A DNA stretch of 38,805 bases, from the NCBI GenBank assembly GCA_020438795.1, contig JAGQTY010000030.1, forward strand, positions 1-38,805, in the 5' to 3' direction. This stretch comes from Actinomycetota bacterium. GTDB taxonomy: Bacteria > Actinomycetota > Actinomycetes > S36-B12 > GCA-2699445. Under the pieces are notes generated by a model, which ran no database searches, was not told where the DNA came from, and saw nothing but the letters and a program-made list of their open reading frames with translations. Below are positions 6,858 to 16,784 of this stretch, one piece after another. Position 1 is the first letter of the stretch. Each line of letters begins with the position of its first letter. Made by a program: the position numbers and the translations under genes.

Positions 6858-9248
6858 ATGAGGAGCGGCTTGGTCGCGACGGCGGGGTTGGCTGCTGCCT
6901 GCCTCGCTGTGAGCTCCGTCGGTCCCGCGCTTTCCTCATCTGGGGAACCGGAGGCCTCGGCCACCGTCGTACGTACCCCAGCCGTGACCCACGAGGACGC
7001 AGCGCCGGACTGGCGCGAACCCACGGCATCAGTCGACAAAGCACCCAAGAAGCTGGCAGAGGATCTGGGTAAGAGCGAGGCCGGCACAGTGGTCAGGATC
7101 GTGGAGTCGCCGACCAAGCCGCTGGTCAGGACCGTCGCGGTCGACGGGCGCGGTGAGGCGCGCGAACGTATCCGCAAGGCACAGGAGAATGACGCCCTGC
7201 TCTATGTCGGGGTGAGTCAGGAGGTCCGCGCTGTTGGCGCCGCGGCTCCCGCGGAGGTACTGGTCAACGACCCCAAGCGTTCGCAGCAATGGGCCCTCGA
7301 CAGGCTGCAGGCCGGTGACGTGTGGGAGCAGAGCCAGGGCGACGGCGTCACCGTTGCCGTTCTGGACACCGGCATCGACGAACATGAGGACATTCCGGCT
7401 GATGTGATTGCGGGACCCGACAAGACCGGAGAGGGGAACTCACGCAGTGATGGTCATGGCCATGGCACGCATGTAGCAGGATCGATCGCAGCGGCCACCA
7501 ACAATGGGGTCGGTGTGGCGGGACTGGCTCCCGCGGCCCGTCTCATGGCGGTCAAGGTCCTGAACAGCAGCGGATCCGGCTCGGACTACTGGATAGCCGG
7601 TGGCATCATCGATGCTGCTGACGCCGGAGCAGACGTGATCAATCTGAGCCTGGGCGGCACAGGGGAAGGCTCGATGGGCACCGCGGTGGCCTACGCCGTG
7701 TCCAAAGGAACTGTCGTGGTCGCCGCGGCCGGCAACGAACGACAGAACGGGAGCCCCCGCAGCTATCCGGCCGCATCCGTTGGTGCGGTCGGCGTCGCGG
7801 CGGTGGGCCAGACCGATCAATATGCCAGCTTCTCGAACTCCGGGGACTATGTTGACCTTGCGGCGCCGGGCGTGGGGATCCTATCCACCACCGGAGGCGG
7901 TTATCAGAGCTGGAGCGGCACGTCCATGGCCTCTCCGCACGTCGCTGCGGCGGTCGCGTTGCTCATCGGAGCCGGCGCAGCCGATCCCGCCTCGCTGCTC
8001 GAGTCGACGGCAGAGGACCTCGGCACCGCCGGTCGAGACAACGACTATGGCTTCGGGTTGATCGACCCATTCTCGGCACTGGCCGCGATCGATGTGGATC
8101 CGGACGCCACCGTGCCGGGTGCGCCCACGGGGGTGTCCGCCTCGGTGGCCTCCAACACTGTAGCGAGCGTTTCCTGGCAGGCCCCCGGTAGCGACGGCGG
8201 AGTCGCCGTCGACAGGTATCGGGCCACGGCTTCCCTGGCTGGGGTCCAGGCCGGTAGCTGTGTCAGCACCGGCACACAGTGCGACATCAGCGGACTGGTC
8301 GATGGTGGTCAGTATGACATCGAGGTGAGTGCCCACAATCTCGTCGGCTGGTCGGCGGGGGGGACGGCTTCGATCACCATGCCCGGGATCGAGGATCTGG
8401 GCGGCAACTCCTTCAACGCCGCCACCGAGGTCAGCCTCGGCGACGTTGTCCGAGACACCATCGCCATGGACGGCGACGATGACTTCTACAGGTTCGAGGT
8501 GCCGTCGGCACAGGAGGTGACGCTGGATCTGACGGACGTGCCGGCCGACTACGACCTCTACCTGTACAACAGCCTCGGCACGTTGCTGGACTACTCGTAC
8601 AGAGCCGGCACAAATCCTGAGCAGATCGTCGCGACCCTCGGCGCTGGGAGCTACACCACGCTGGTGGTGGGCTACGCAGGCGCCTTCGACGCGGAGTCGG
8701 AGTACGTCCTGACTCTGAGCGAAGGCCAGACCCCGACTCCGACGCCGACGCCCACTCCGACGCCCACTCCGACGCCGACTCCGACGCCGACACTGACCCA
8801 GCCATCGGCGCCCGCTCCCACACCGACCCCGACCCCGACACCCACTCAGCCACCGGCGCCCGACCCGACCTTCCCGAGTCCGGTGCCCACGACCACAGAC
8901 CAGCCGGAGGTCCGTCCGGACCGGCCAGGCAGGCCGGCTGTGGAGATGACAGGAAGGCGGGCCTTTGTGGCCAGCTGGGCCGCTGCGTCCGGCAGCCCGA
9001 CACCGGACTATGTCGTGCAGATGAGGGAGAAGGTCAAGCTCAACTCCTCGAAGAGCAACAAGAAGAGCAGTAAGAAGAACAAGAAGCGGGTCAAGCGCCT
9101 TGCCAGCTGGCGCACTGTCGCCGAGACCGATCAGCTGAGCGTCAATGGCCGGATCAACAGGAACACGACACGTTTCCGCGTCCGGGTACAGGCGCGGAAC
9201 TCTGCTGGCAATTCAGGCTGGACGAGTTCTCGCTGGGTGAGGCCCTGA
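6858..9248 (+). CDS. Secreted multidomain subtilase (S8 family serine protease)
   Basis: This is a 796-residue exported endopeptidase. A signal peptide covers about residues 1-28, and a propeptide-like region follows to about 140. The S8 domain spans about 145-415, with Asp170 (V-L-D-T-G-I-D), His202 (G-H-G-T-H), oxyanion Asn293 and Ser356 (G-T-S-M-A-S-P-H) all present, so activity is expected. After it come a fibronectin type III-like domain (about 420-510), a PPC-type beta domain (about 513-622, containing D-x-D-D-F-Y-R-F-E), a Thr-Pro repeat linker (about 625-668) and a final FnIII-like domain interrupted by a Lys/Ser-rich stretch. There is no LPXTG motif or membrane anchor. The ATG at 6858 follows a GGGGGGAG purine tract. 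It likely degrades extracellular protein. Confidence 0.93.
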   Translation: MRSGLVATAGLAAACLAVSSVGPALSSSGEPEASATVVRTPAVTHEDAAPDWREPTASVDKAPKKLAEDLGKSEAGTVVRIVESPTKPLVRTVAVDGRGEARERIRKAQENDALLYVGVSQEVRAVGAAAPAEVLVNDPKRSQQWALDRLQAGDVWEQSQGDGVTVAVLDTGIDEHEDIPADVIAGPDKTGEGNSRSDGHGHGTHVAGSIAAATNNGVGVAGLAPAARLMAVKVLNSSGSGSDYWIAGGIIDAADAGADVINLSLGGTGEGSMGTAVAYAVSKGTVVVAAAGNERQNGSPRSYPAASVGAVGVAAVGQTDQYASFSNSGDYVDLAAPGVGILSTTGGGYQSWSGTSMASPHVAAAVALLIGAGAADPASLLESTAEDLGTAGRDNDYGFGLIDPFSALAAIDVDPDATVPGAPTGVSASVASNTVASVSWQAPGSDGGVAVDRYRATASLAGVQAGSCVSTGTQCDISGLVDGGQYDIEVSAHNLVGWSAGGTASITMPGIEDLGGNSFNAATEVSLGDVVRDTIAMDGDDDFYRFEVPSAQEVTLDLTDVPADYDLYLYNSLGTLLDYSYRAGTNPEQIVATLGAGSYTTLVVGYAGAFDAESEYVLTLSEGQTPTPTPTPTPTPTPTPTPTPTLTQPSAPAPTPTPTPTPTQPPAPDPTFPSPVPTTTDQPEVRPDRPGRPAVEMTGRRAFVASWAAASGSPTPDYVVQMREKVKLNSSKSNKKSSKKNKKRVKRLASWRTVAETDQLSVNGRINRNTTRFRVRVQARNSAGNSGWTSSRWVRP
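8730..8858 (+). repeat. Thr-Pro codon repeats encoding an extracellular linker
   Basis: Six-base units of the form ACx-CCx (Thr-Pro) run almost without break from 8730 to about 8793 and resume at about 8820-8850. They encode a proline-rich linker between the PPC-type and last FnIII-like domains of the subtilase. Codon variation between units shows an old array. Such tracts can change length by replication slippage. Confidence 0.85.
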
Positions 9249-9326
9249 GCCCGGGTGTGCCGCACAGCGCAATCCGCAACCCAATGATGGTCGTCACCTG
9301 AGGCTGGCACCGGGCGCAGATGCGAC

Positions 9327-9356
9327 GTGACCCCGGCCCTGCGACACAGGTACGCT
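9327..9356 (+). promoter_or_regulatory. Predicted leaderless promoter of ettA
   Basis: GTGACC (9327-9332) as -35, an 18-bp spacer and TACGCT (9351-9356) as -10 precede the GTG at 9365 by only 8 nt. There is no Shine-Dalgarno sequence before that GTG, so the mRNA probably starts at the start codon. Confidence 0.5.
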
Positions 9357-9364
9357 GATTTGTT

Positions 9365-11062
<1,698 letters not shown>

Positions 11063-11197
11063 GCAGAACGTCCGCCTGGTTACCTTTGGTACATTCTCCA
11101 GTTCGCTCGGTGATGTGAACGTCGGATGAACTCGGGGTGGGCCCACTATGCTGGGGCCACTCCGTGAGCATCCGCCAGACCGAGTGAGGAGTCAGTG

Positions 11198-12361
11198 GTG
11201 CCAGAGTCCACGGGCCCCTCGCAGGCCGTCAGCCACGCGGACCCGGCCGGTTCCCCACTGCGGTACGGCTCGGCTCGTCAGTACAGCGTGCACCACTCAC
11301 GCCTGCGCCTGACGAAGTCATCGGTCATTGACATCCCGGCGGTCAGCGACTTCCGTGAGTCCGCGCCACTGCAACACACGAACTGGATGCCGAAGCAGGG
11401 CTTCGACCTCTCGCCACGCTTCAGCCGCTATCTGGACTTCCCACGGGTCAACCTCATCGACGCTGTGACGGACGCTGCACAACGACTGGCACTGGATACC
11501 GAGGTGCTCGTGCGCCCCATCGGCAGCCTGTCCTACTCCTACGACCCGGCTGCCCCGACCGGCGAGTGCGTGACCTGGGATCTCGTGCGCGACATCGACA
11601 TCTGGGTCTACCTCTCCGATGCCTCGATCGGGCAGGCGCCGTGGCGAGCATTGCACGATGACATGCTCGTTCAGCTGCGAAGCGTCCTCGAGGAGCGGCA
11701 GGTCTGGGTGGATCGCAGCGAGAGAACCGGATATCTGTACCTTCGAGACGAGTCGGGTCACCGACGCCTGATCGAGGTGAAGCTTGCCCGGTTCGACTGG
11801 CTCCGTGACGGACTCACCGTCGCCCACCGGCGCCAGACCCATCTCTTCCGTGGACCCAGGCCGGCCCACTTCGACAGTCCCCGCAGGGAATGGGCCGCGC
11901 ACACCCCCCACGAGAACTACTACGGCACACCAGCCGGATACCGCCGCTTGGCCGAACAACTCGCCTTCATCCCGGCGTCACTGCTGCTGCGGGGCCTGCA
12001 CTACACCTACGGCGAGAACCTGGCTGAGGCGTACCGTGCACTGACCCCCTACAGACTGCTGCGGGCGGGATACGACCGGCGGCTGTTCTTCCGATATGCG
12101 CGCAAGGTTCGCAAGAAGCAACTGATGCTTGCCGTTCTGCAGGGCGATCACGCTCAGCGGATGCGCTACAGGTCAGAACTGCTGGCATTGCAGACGGGCG
12201 AGGGGGTTGCCTTCGAGGCCCGTCTCCGGCAGCGCTACATGGCTGGGCTCGCTGAGGAACTGCTGCGGATGTCGGAGCTGCCAGTGTCCAGACTGGCCCA
12301 CTGGTGTGCCAGGGAGTCCTCGGCTCCGGGGCTGATACCGGGTCAGCGTCCGGGCGGCTGA
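11198..12361 (+). CDS. Nucleotidyltransferase-like protein of unknown function
   Basis: This 387-residue soluble protein belongs to no family that I can name with certainty. Residues 105-200 suggest a nucleotidyltransferase fold. A strand leads into I-G-S (Gly109-Ser110), followed by D-I-D-I (Asp132 and Asp134) and a later strand with Glu193 in I-E-V-K-L. This resembles the G-S ... D-x-D ... D/E metal-binding set, although the spacing from G-S to D-x-D is longer than usual. The C-terminal half is helical and rich in Arg, Leu and Tyr. The GTG at 11198 is preferred over the one at 11195 because GAGGAG at 11186-11191 is then 6 nt away. A TATGCT hexamer at 11147-11152 may be the -10. The next gene begins 2 nt after the stop, so the two are probably co-expressed. 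Confidence 0.5.
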   Translation: MPESTGPSQAVSHADPAGSPLRYGSARQYSVHHSRLRLTKSSVIDIPAVSDFRESAPLQHTNWMPKQGFDLSPRFSRYLDFPRVNLIDAVTDAAQRLALDTEVLVRPIGSLSYSYDPAAPTGECVTWDLVRDIDIWVYLSDASIGQAPWRALHDDMLVQLRSVLEERQVWVDRSERTGYLYLRDESGHRRLIEVKLARFDWLRDGLTVAHRRQTHLFRGPRPAHFDSPRREWAAHTPHENYYGTPAGYRRLAEQLAFIPASLLLRGLHYTYGENLAEAYRALTPYRLLRAGYDRRLFFRYARKVRKKQLMLAVLQGDHAQRMRYRSELLALQTGEGVAFEARLRQRYMAGLAEELLRMSELPVSRLAHWCARESSAPGLIPGQRPGG

Positions 12362-12363
12362 TC

Positions 12364-13932
12364 GTGAGACCGGCCTGGCTCTGGCCCAGTGTGGCGCTGC
12401 TGTCGTTCGGACTGCTCTTCGGTGCGACCGAGGGCTGGTTGCGCTGGACATTCGCCGTTGCTCTCCTCGTGGTGCCGACGGCCATGGTCGTCGGTCGCAG
12501 TTCACGCAGGCGAGACCGAGTGGCGCTGGTCGCTGCGCTCGGGGTCGTTTCGGCCATCATCTCGGCGCTGTTCGTGGTGAGCAGCTATGGCGCGTTGCTC
12601 CGGGCGCCGGTCGCGGGCAACTCGGATCAGCTGGACTTCACCGTCATGTCCTGGGTCTTCGCCGAACAGGGAGTGCTGGGCATCACACAGGGCACCCCGG
12701 CCAGAGAGGTGCTCGCTTCCGCCGAGCAGTACCCGGTGAGTGAGCCGGATCGTCTCCAAGCCTGGCAGGAGCGGGCCGAAGGTCCTGATGAGACACACGC
12801 CTACTCCTACCGTTCTCCGCTCTATCCGTTGCTGCTCGGTTCGGCGTGGCGCCTGATCGGTTTCGAGCCACAGTTCGCCGTTGTCATCAACCTGGCCATG
12901 CTGAGTGCCGCCGTCATGATCCTCGCCGCTGCGCTGATGCGGGCAGCCTCGACGGCCGCCGGACTGGTTGCGGGCACGGCCCTGGCAGTCAGCCCGCAGG
13001 TACTGCACTGGAGCGGGCAGTTGATGAGCGAGACGCTCACGGTCCTGCTCTGCAGTGTCGTGGTCGCGGCGACCGTCCACGTCTGGCGACGCGGCAGTCC
13101 TGGGAGCCTGGCGCTGCTGGCGATCCCCCTGGCCGGACTCGCCCTGACCAAGCAGTCATTCCTGCTCGTGGCGTTCGCAGCCCTGGTGACGGTCACGCTC
13201 CTGACCCTGTGGCGGCGTCGGCCTCAACGAGCGCGAACCGCTGTCGCCCTGGGGGTCCCCGCGCTGCTGCTGCTCGCTGCCCTGGTGGCGCCGTGGCTCG
13301 CCTACAACGTGAACAACACGGGCAGCTGGCAATTGCTGACAGGAACCGCGGGCTGGCACGACATGGCTGCCTCCTACTCCCGGGCCTATCTGGCCGGCGA
13401 GGACCGGGTCGCGATCCGGGAACGGCACTTCAACACCTACGAGCGCCGCAACAATGTCGAATTGGAGAGCGGCAGCTCCAGAGCCCTCGTGGGCCGCCAG
13501 ATGTGGTGGTCCCAGCTGAAGCAGGGCGCCTATGCATTCAGGCTGCCGGCTCTGATGGCCTACAAGTTCCTCCGGTCGGTCCCTGCCGACGCGATCACCT
13601 GGACGTTGCGACTGCTGGCCGTGTGCTCGACCGCAGTCATCATCTGGTGGGGCAGCGCTCGGCAGCGGTGGCTGCTGGCGTTGCTGTCGGTCGTACCGGT
13701 CCTGCTGATCACGTCCATCATGCTGACCATCGAGGCAGGACCTCGGTTGCTGGTGAGCTGGCCGGTGTTCGTTGCCGCCGTGTGCGGGCTGGGAGTGGAT
13801 GCGGCGCTCAGTCGCCGGGCAGCGGGACCGACGTCGTCACATCGAGGACGTGGCTCAGGGACTGCAGGTGGGCCATCTCTGCGAACCGGCTCGGTGAACG
13901 CAACAGGTCAGCAGGAGTCCCGGACTCGATGA
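12364..13932 (+). CDS. Polytopic membrane protein, GT-C (ArnT/PMT-like) glycosyltransferase type
   Basis: This 522-residue integral membrane protein has about ten or more hydrophobic segments. A large first extracytoplasmic loop (about residues 75-150) contains acidic residues, including Asp near S-D-Q-L-D and the D-E-T-H-A-Y-S-Y-R-S-P-L-Y-P stretch. This layout fits polyprenyl-phosphate-sugar-dependent GT-C glycosyltransferases, with the Y-R-S-P-L-Y-P region resembling their conserved loop. The GTG at 12364 follows the upstream stop codon by 2 nt and begins just before the first membrane helix, so translation is probably coupled. The last 40 residues are basic, Gly/Ser/Arg-rich and lie over the convergent ABC gene, so this tail may be poorly conserved. 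The acceptor and sugar are unknown. Confidence 0.6.
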   Translation: MRPAWLWPSVALLSFGLLFGATEGWLRWTFAVALLVVPTAMVVGRSSRRRDRVALVAALGVVSAIISALFVVSSYGALLRAPVAGNSDQLDFTVMSWVFAEQGVLGITQGTPAREVLASAEQYPVSEPDRLQAWQERAEGPDETHAYSYRSPLYPLLLGSAWRLIGFEPQFAVVINLAMLSAAVMILAAALMRAASTAAGLVAGTALAVSPQVLHWSGQLMSETLTVLLCSVVVAATVHVWRRGSPGSLALLAIPLAGLALTKQSFLLVAFAALVTVTLLTLWRRRPQRARTAVALGVPALLLLAALVAPWLAYNVNNTGSWQLLTGTAGWHDMAASYSRAYLAGEDRVAIRERHFNTYERRNNVELESGSSRALVGRQMWWSQLKQGAYAFRLPALMAYKFLRSVPADAITWTLRLLAVCSTAVIIWWGSARQRWLLALLSVVPVLLITSIMLTIEAGPRLLVSWPVFVAAVCGLGVDAALSRRAAGPTSSHRGRGSGTAGGPSLRTGSVNATGQQESRTR

Positions 13933-15667
13933 TCCGGCCCTCGTGCATCACCAGAACCGTGTCGGCCTGCTTCACCGTGGAGAGCCGATGCGCGATGACG
14001 ATGTTGGTCCGCCCGGCCATGAGCCGGCGAAGTGCCTGAGTCACCAGTTCCTCGTTGTGGGCATCCAGGGCGTTCGTGGCCTCGTCCAGGATCAGCAGTC
14101 TGGGATCGGCCAGCAGTGCCCGCGCGATCGCGATGCGTTGACGCTGCCCACCGGACAGCGCTGAGCCACGCTCACCGACCTCGGTCCCGAAACCCCGGGG
14201 CAGGGACTCGATGAACTCAACCGCATTCGCCACCTCAGCGGCCGCACGCACGTCGTCACGGCTGGCGTTGCGTCGCCCGAGCCGGATGTTGTCAGCCACC
14301 GTACCGCTGAGCAATTGGATGTCCTGCGGCACGATCGCCATGCAGGAGCGCAGTTCGGCCAGGTCCTGTTCCCGGACGTCCACACCATCCACCAGAACGG
14401 TGCCCTGCGTTGCGTCGTACAGGCGCGCAAGCAGGTGCGTCACGGTGGACTTGCCGGCCCCGGAGGCTCCGACCAGCGCCACGGTTGTTCCTGCGGGAAC
14501 CGCGAAGGAGACGTGGTCAAGTGCTGCGGTGTCCCGGCTGTGGTAACCGAAGCTGACGTTCCGGAATTCCACGCTGCCCCGGCGATCGGCGATACTCACG
14601 GTGGCCCCGCGAACCGCGTTGCCGCCGGGTACCGCCTCCGTATCTCTGTCCAGCAGTGAGAAGATGCGCTCCGTTGCCCCGAGCCCCTGCGCGAGCTTGG
14701 AGTACTGGGTGACCAGACTGGACAGGCCATCGGCCACGAACCGCGCATAGAGGAGGAAGGAGACCAGAGCCCCTGCCGTCATGGCGCCGGACTGCACGGA
14801 GCGACCGCCGAGCCACAGGACCGCCACGACGGATACCGATGCCAGCAGCATCATGGTGGGCGTCCAGAACGCGCGGACGCGTCCGCGCTCCAGACCCTGC
14901 TCGATCACGGTTCTTGAGCCCCGGTGGTACATGCCGGCCACCAGCGATTCAGCACCGAACCACTTGATGGTCCGGGCCGCGCCGAGGGAGTCCGCGGCCA
15001 GGGCGTTGGTGGCGGCCAGGCCGTTCTGATACCCGCGCGAAAGGCGCTGCACGCGTCGTGAGTAGCTCCTCGCCACGATGGCGGCGACCGGGATGACCAG
15101 CAGCACCACGAGGGCCAGCCGCCAGTCAACGACCAGAAGCAGGATGACACCGCCGACCACCACGATGGCGGAATACACCAGCTGCGGCACCGCGCCCGAC
15201 ACCGAACCGTAGGCGAAAGCGGCATCCGAGATCAGTCGTGAACTCAGTCGTCCGGTGGTGGTGCGGTCCAGCTCTGCGGTCGGGAACCGGATCATCCGGT
15301 TGAACAGGACGCTACGCAGGTCGTTGACAATGTGCTGGCCCGCGTACGCCAGGTTCCAGATACGCACCCTGGCGAGGGCCGCCTGCGCCATGAAGATGCC
15401 GGCCAACAGGGCCGCGGATAGATTGAGGTCTCCGATGTCGCCGTCTCCGGCCAGTGCCGAGTCGACCAGGGTCCCGAGGACCCATGGGAAGCCGAGGCCC
15501 AGCAGACCGGACAGCGCCGTGGCCAGGACTGCCGCCAGCAGCCGGGCACGATAGGGGCGCATATAGGGTCGCAGTGCCCGCAGCTGCTGCCACTGCGACC
15601 CCCGGGCCGGTGTCCGTCCCCCGGCCTCCACGGGTTCGGGTGCGACCAGGTCCAACGACGGGTCCAC
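13808..15667 (-). CDS. ABC exporter with fused membrane and ATPase domains (MsbA/ABCB-like)
   Basis: This 619-residue half-transporter probably works as a homodimer in the cytoplasmic membrane. The transmembrane domain spans about residues 30-330 with six predicted helices. The ATPase domain follows, with Walker A G-A-S-G-A-G-K-S at about 400-407 (Lys406), signature L-S-G-G-Q at 504-508, Walker B L-L-I-L-D-E-A-T-N and the H-loop I-A-H-R-L-S-T. All catalytic residues are present. Substrates in this family range from lipids to drugs and peptides and cannot be assigned. The GTG at 15667 is preferred over 15670 because GGGAGG lies 5 nt upstream. A TAGGAT hexamer at 15695-15700 may be its -10. The last 125 bp overlap the convergent GT-C gene. 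Confidence 0.93.
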   Translation of the reverse strand: MDPSLDLVAPEPVEAGGRTPARGSQWQQLRALRPYMRPYRARLLAAVLATALSGLLGLGFPWVLGTLVDSALAGDGDIGDLNLSAALLAGIFMAQAALARVRIWNLAYAGQHIVNDLRSVLFNRMIRFPTAELDRTTTGRLSSRLISDAAFAYGSVSGAVPQLVYSAIVVVGGVILLLVVDWRLALVVLLVIPVAAIVARSYSRRVQRLSRGYQNGLAATNALAADSLGAARTIKWFGAESLVAGMYHRGSRTVIEQGLERGRVRAFWTPTMMLLASVSVVAVLWLGGRSVQSGAMTAGALVSFLLYARFVADGLSSLVTQYSKLAQGLGATERIFSLLDRDTEAVPGGNAVRGATVSIADRRGSVEFRNVSFGYHSRDTAALDHVSFAVPAGTTVALVGASGAGKSTVTHLLARLYDATQGTVLVDGVDVREQDLAELRSCMAIVPQDIQLLSGTVADNIRLGRRNASRDDVRAAAEVANAVEFIESLPRGFGTEVGERGSALSGGQRQRIAIARALLADPRLLILDEATNALDAHNEELVTQALRRLMAGRTNIVIAHRLSTVKQADTVLVMHEGRIIESGTPADLLRSPSRFAEMAHLQSLSHVLDVTTSVPLPGD

Positions 15668-15735
15668 CACACCTCCCGCACTCGACGTGGCCCAATCCTA
15701 TGGTGGTGCGGCCCTCGGGCGCCGCTGTTCGGCGG

Positions 15736-15752
15736 AGGTCCTGTTTGGACCT
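15736..15752. promoter_or_regulatory. Perfect 6-bp inverted repeat between divergent ABC exporter and CsbD genes
   Basis: AGGTCC (15736-15741) and GGACCT (15747-15752) are separated by TGTTT. The element lies in the only intergenic space shared by the two divergent genes, so it may be a repressor site acting on either one. It is not tied to a known regulator. Confidence 0.4.
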
Positions 15753-15793
15753 GCGTCCGGGTGGGCACACCGGGTGCATAGAAGGAGGCAGAC

Positions 15794-15973
15794 ATGAGTG
15801 CTTCGAACAAGGTGAAGAACGCCGCCAACCAGGTCAAGGGCCGCGCCAAGGAGACTGCCGGAGCCGCCACTGGCAATCGGGAGCTCCAGAACGAGGGTCG
15901 GATCGACCAGATTCAGGCCAACCTGCAGCAGACGGTTGAGAAGCTGCGCGACACGGTCAGGTCCATCTTCTGA
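15794..15973 (+). CDS. CsbD-like small protein
   Basis: This small hydrophilic, Lys/Glu/Asn/Gln-rich protein has 59 residues. It matches the CsbD family in its early K-x-x-N-x-x-x-Q-V-K-G-x-x-K-E-x-x-G segment (residues 5-23) and predicted helical hairpin. CsbD-family proteins are general-stress proteins in Bacillus, and their molecular role is unknown. GAAGGAGG at 15781-15788 lies 5 nt before the ATG, a very strong ribosome binding site. It is divergent from the ABC exporter gene. I looked for a stress sigma factor promoter (GTTT with a GGGTAT-like box) and found only a poor match. Confidence 0.85.
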   Translation: MSASNKVKNAANQVKGRAKETAGAATGNRELQNEGRIDQIQANLQQTVEKLRDTVRSIF

Positions 15974-15979
15974 TCGTGG

Positions 15980-15994
15980 GACCCAGGCCGGGTC
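15980..15994. terminator. Small hairpin between convergent genes
   Basis: GACCC and GGGTC form a perfect 5-bp stem around AGGCC, 6 bases after the CsbD stop codon and before the end of the convergent small membrane protein gene. It is symmetric and could serve both directions. No T-tract is present. Confidence 0.3.
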
Positions 15995-16016
15995 AGAGGC
16001 TGGTGATCGAGCTGCC

Positions 16017-16202
16017 TCACTCGTCTGAGACCGACGCCACGTCTGCGTCGACCGAGGCCCTGGAACCAGCTCCGGGTGAGGTGAAGCGGCCGTTGAGTGT
16101 CAGTGAGACCATCACCACGGCAAGGACGGCCAGCAGCGTGAGCAGGAAGTAGCGGAGGACACGTTCGCGCTGACTCACGCGTTCAGTCTTCACCTGCTCC
16201 AT
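16017..16202 (-). CDS. Small single-pass membrane protein
   Basis: This 61-residue protein has a charged N-terminus (Glu, Lys, Arg) and one hydrophobic helix at about residues 18-36. A polar Ser/Asp/Ala tail is probably outside the cell. I do not recognise a family. The ATG at 16202 follows GGGAG with 6 nt between. The longer reading frame back to 16265 has no good ribosome binding site and adds an unremarkable stretch. It lies downstream of the truncated haemoglobin gene on the same strand, but the 125-bp gap argues against a tight operon. Confidence 0.55.
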   Translation of the reverse strand: MEQVKTERVSQRERVLRYFLLTLLAVLAVVMVSLTLNGRFTSPGAGSRASVDADVASVSDE

Positions 16203-16251
16203 CGGGGGCTCCCGCATCCACCTGACCGAAACAAGGGCATGTGAGTATGTT

Positions 16252-16292
16252 GGCCCAGATTTCATCGGGTTGCCTGCAAATGTGGGCCTTTT
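16252..16292 (+). terminator. Possible terminator hairpin with T-tract
   Basis: GGCCCA (16252-16257) and TGGGCC (16283-16288) are perfect inverted repeats with a 25-nt loop, followed on the plus strand by TTTT. The stretch is more AT-rich than its surroundings. It would stop plus-strand transcription coming from the CsbD gene antisense to the small membrane protein gene. The long loop weakens the call. Confidence 0.3.
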
Positions 16293-16327
16293 GGATGACG
16301 TGTCGCTTCAGCGCGTTTCGACCCGGT

Positions 16328-16720
16328 TCATTCGGTGTTCATCATGAACTGGGCGGCGCGCTCGAGGTAGTCCCACAACTCCGCCTCGGTGACCTTGTCG
16401 AGACGGTATTCGACATTGATGCGGTCATACGCTGCCCTCATGTGGAGCAGCCAGCGTCGGCGGGCCTCGTCATCGACCCGGAAGGGTGCGTGCCGCAACC
16501 GGAGCCTCGGATGACCGCGTTCCTCCTGATACAGCTTCGGGCCGCCCCAGTACTGCATGAGGAACATCCGCAGTCGTCGCTCGGCTGGGCCCAGGTCCTC
16601 CTCGGGATAGAGGGGCCGCAGCACCGAGTCCTCCGCAACGCCCTCGTAGAAGGCCGCGACCAGATCGTGGAAGAACGGCTCTCCACCCATGCGTTCGAAG
16701 GGAGTCACTTCCGTTGTCAT
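16328..16720 (-). CDS. glbO: Group II truncated haemoglobin (GlbO type)
   Basis: This is a 130-residue haem protein of the 2-on-2 globin fold, group II, the same length class as mycobacterial GlbO. Recognisable residues are Tyr25 (B10), Tyr38 (CD1), the Q-Y-W-G-G-P segment (56-61), proximal His77 in R-H-A-P-F, and Trp90 (G8). Known members bind oxygen tightly and are linked to oxygen or peroxide handling and respiration. The ATG at 16720 is chosen because the globin fold starts at once and the reading frame further upstream has no globin sequence. CAGGAT lies 6 nt before this ATG, so the transcript may be leaderless, although the first position departs from TANNNT. It follows the hydrolase gene by 64 bp on the same strand. 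Confidence 0.93.
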   Translation of the reverse strand: MTTEVTPFERMGGEPFFHDLVAAFYEGVAEDSVLRPLYPEEDLGPAERRLRMFLMQYWGGPKLYQEERGHPRLRLRHAPFRVDDEARRRWLLHMRAAYDRINVEYRLDKVTEAELWDYLERAAQFMMNTE

Positions 16721-16784
16721 GGTCCCATCCTGACATCCGGGCCGGCGTGCCGGACCGCGTGGATGGGAACAGCCTGCCGTAGCT

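Noticed and set aside
8730..8858. CRISPR-like or intergenic repeat array
   Set aside because: The units are six-base Thr-Pro codon pairs in frame inside the subtilase gene, without spacers.
15743..15777. Stress sigma factor (SigB/SigF-like) promoter for the CsbD-like gene
   Set aside because: GTTT is present, but the GGGT-containing candidates are at spacings of 12 or 25 bp instead of about 14-17 and do not end as GGGTAT.
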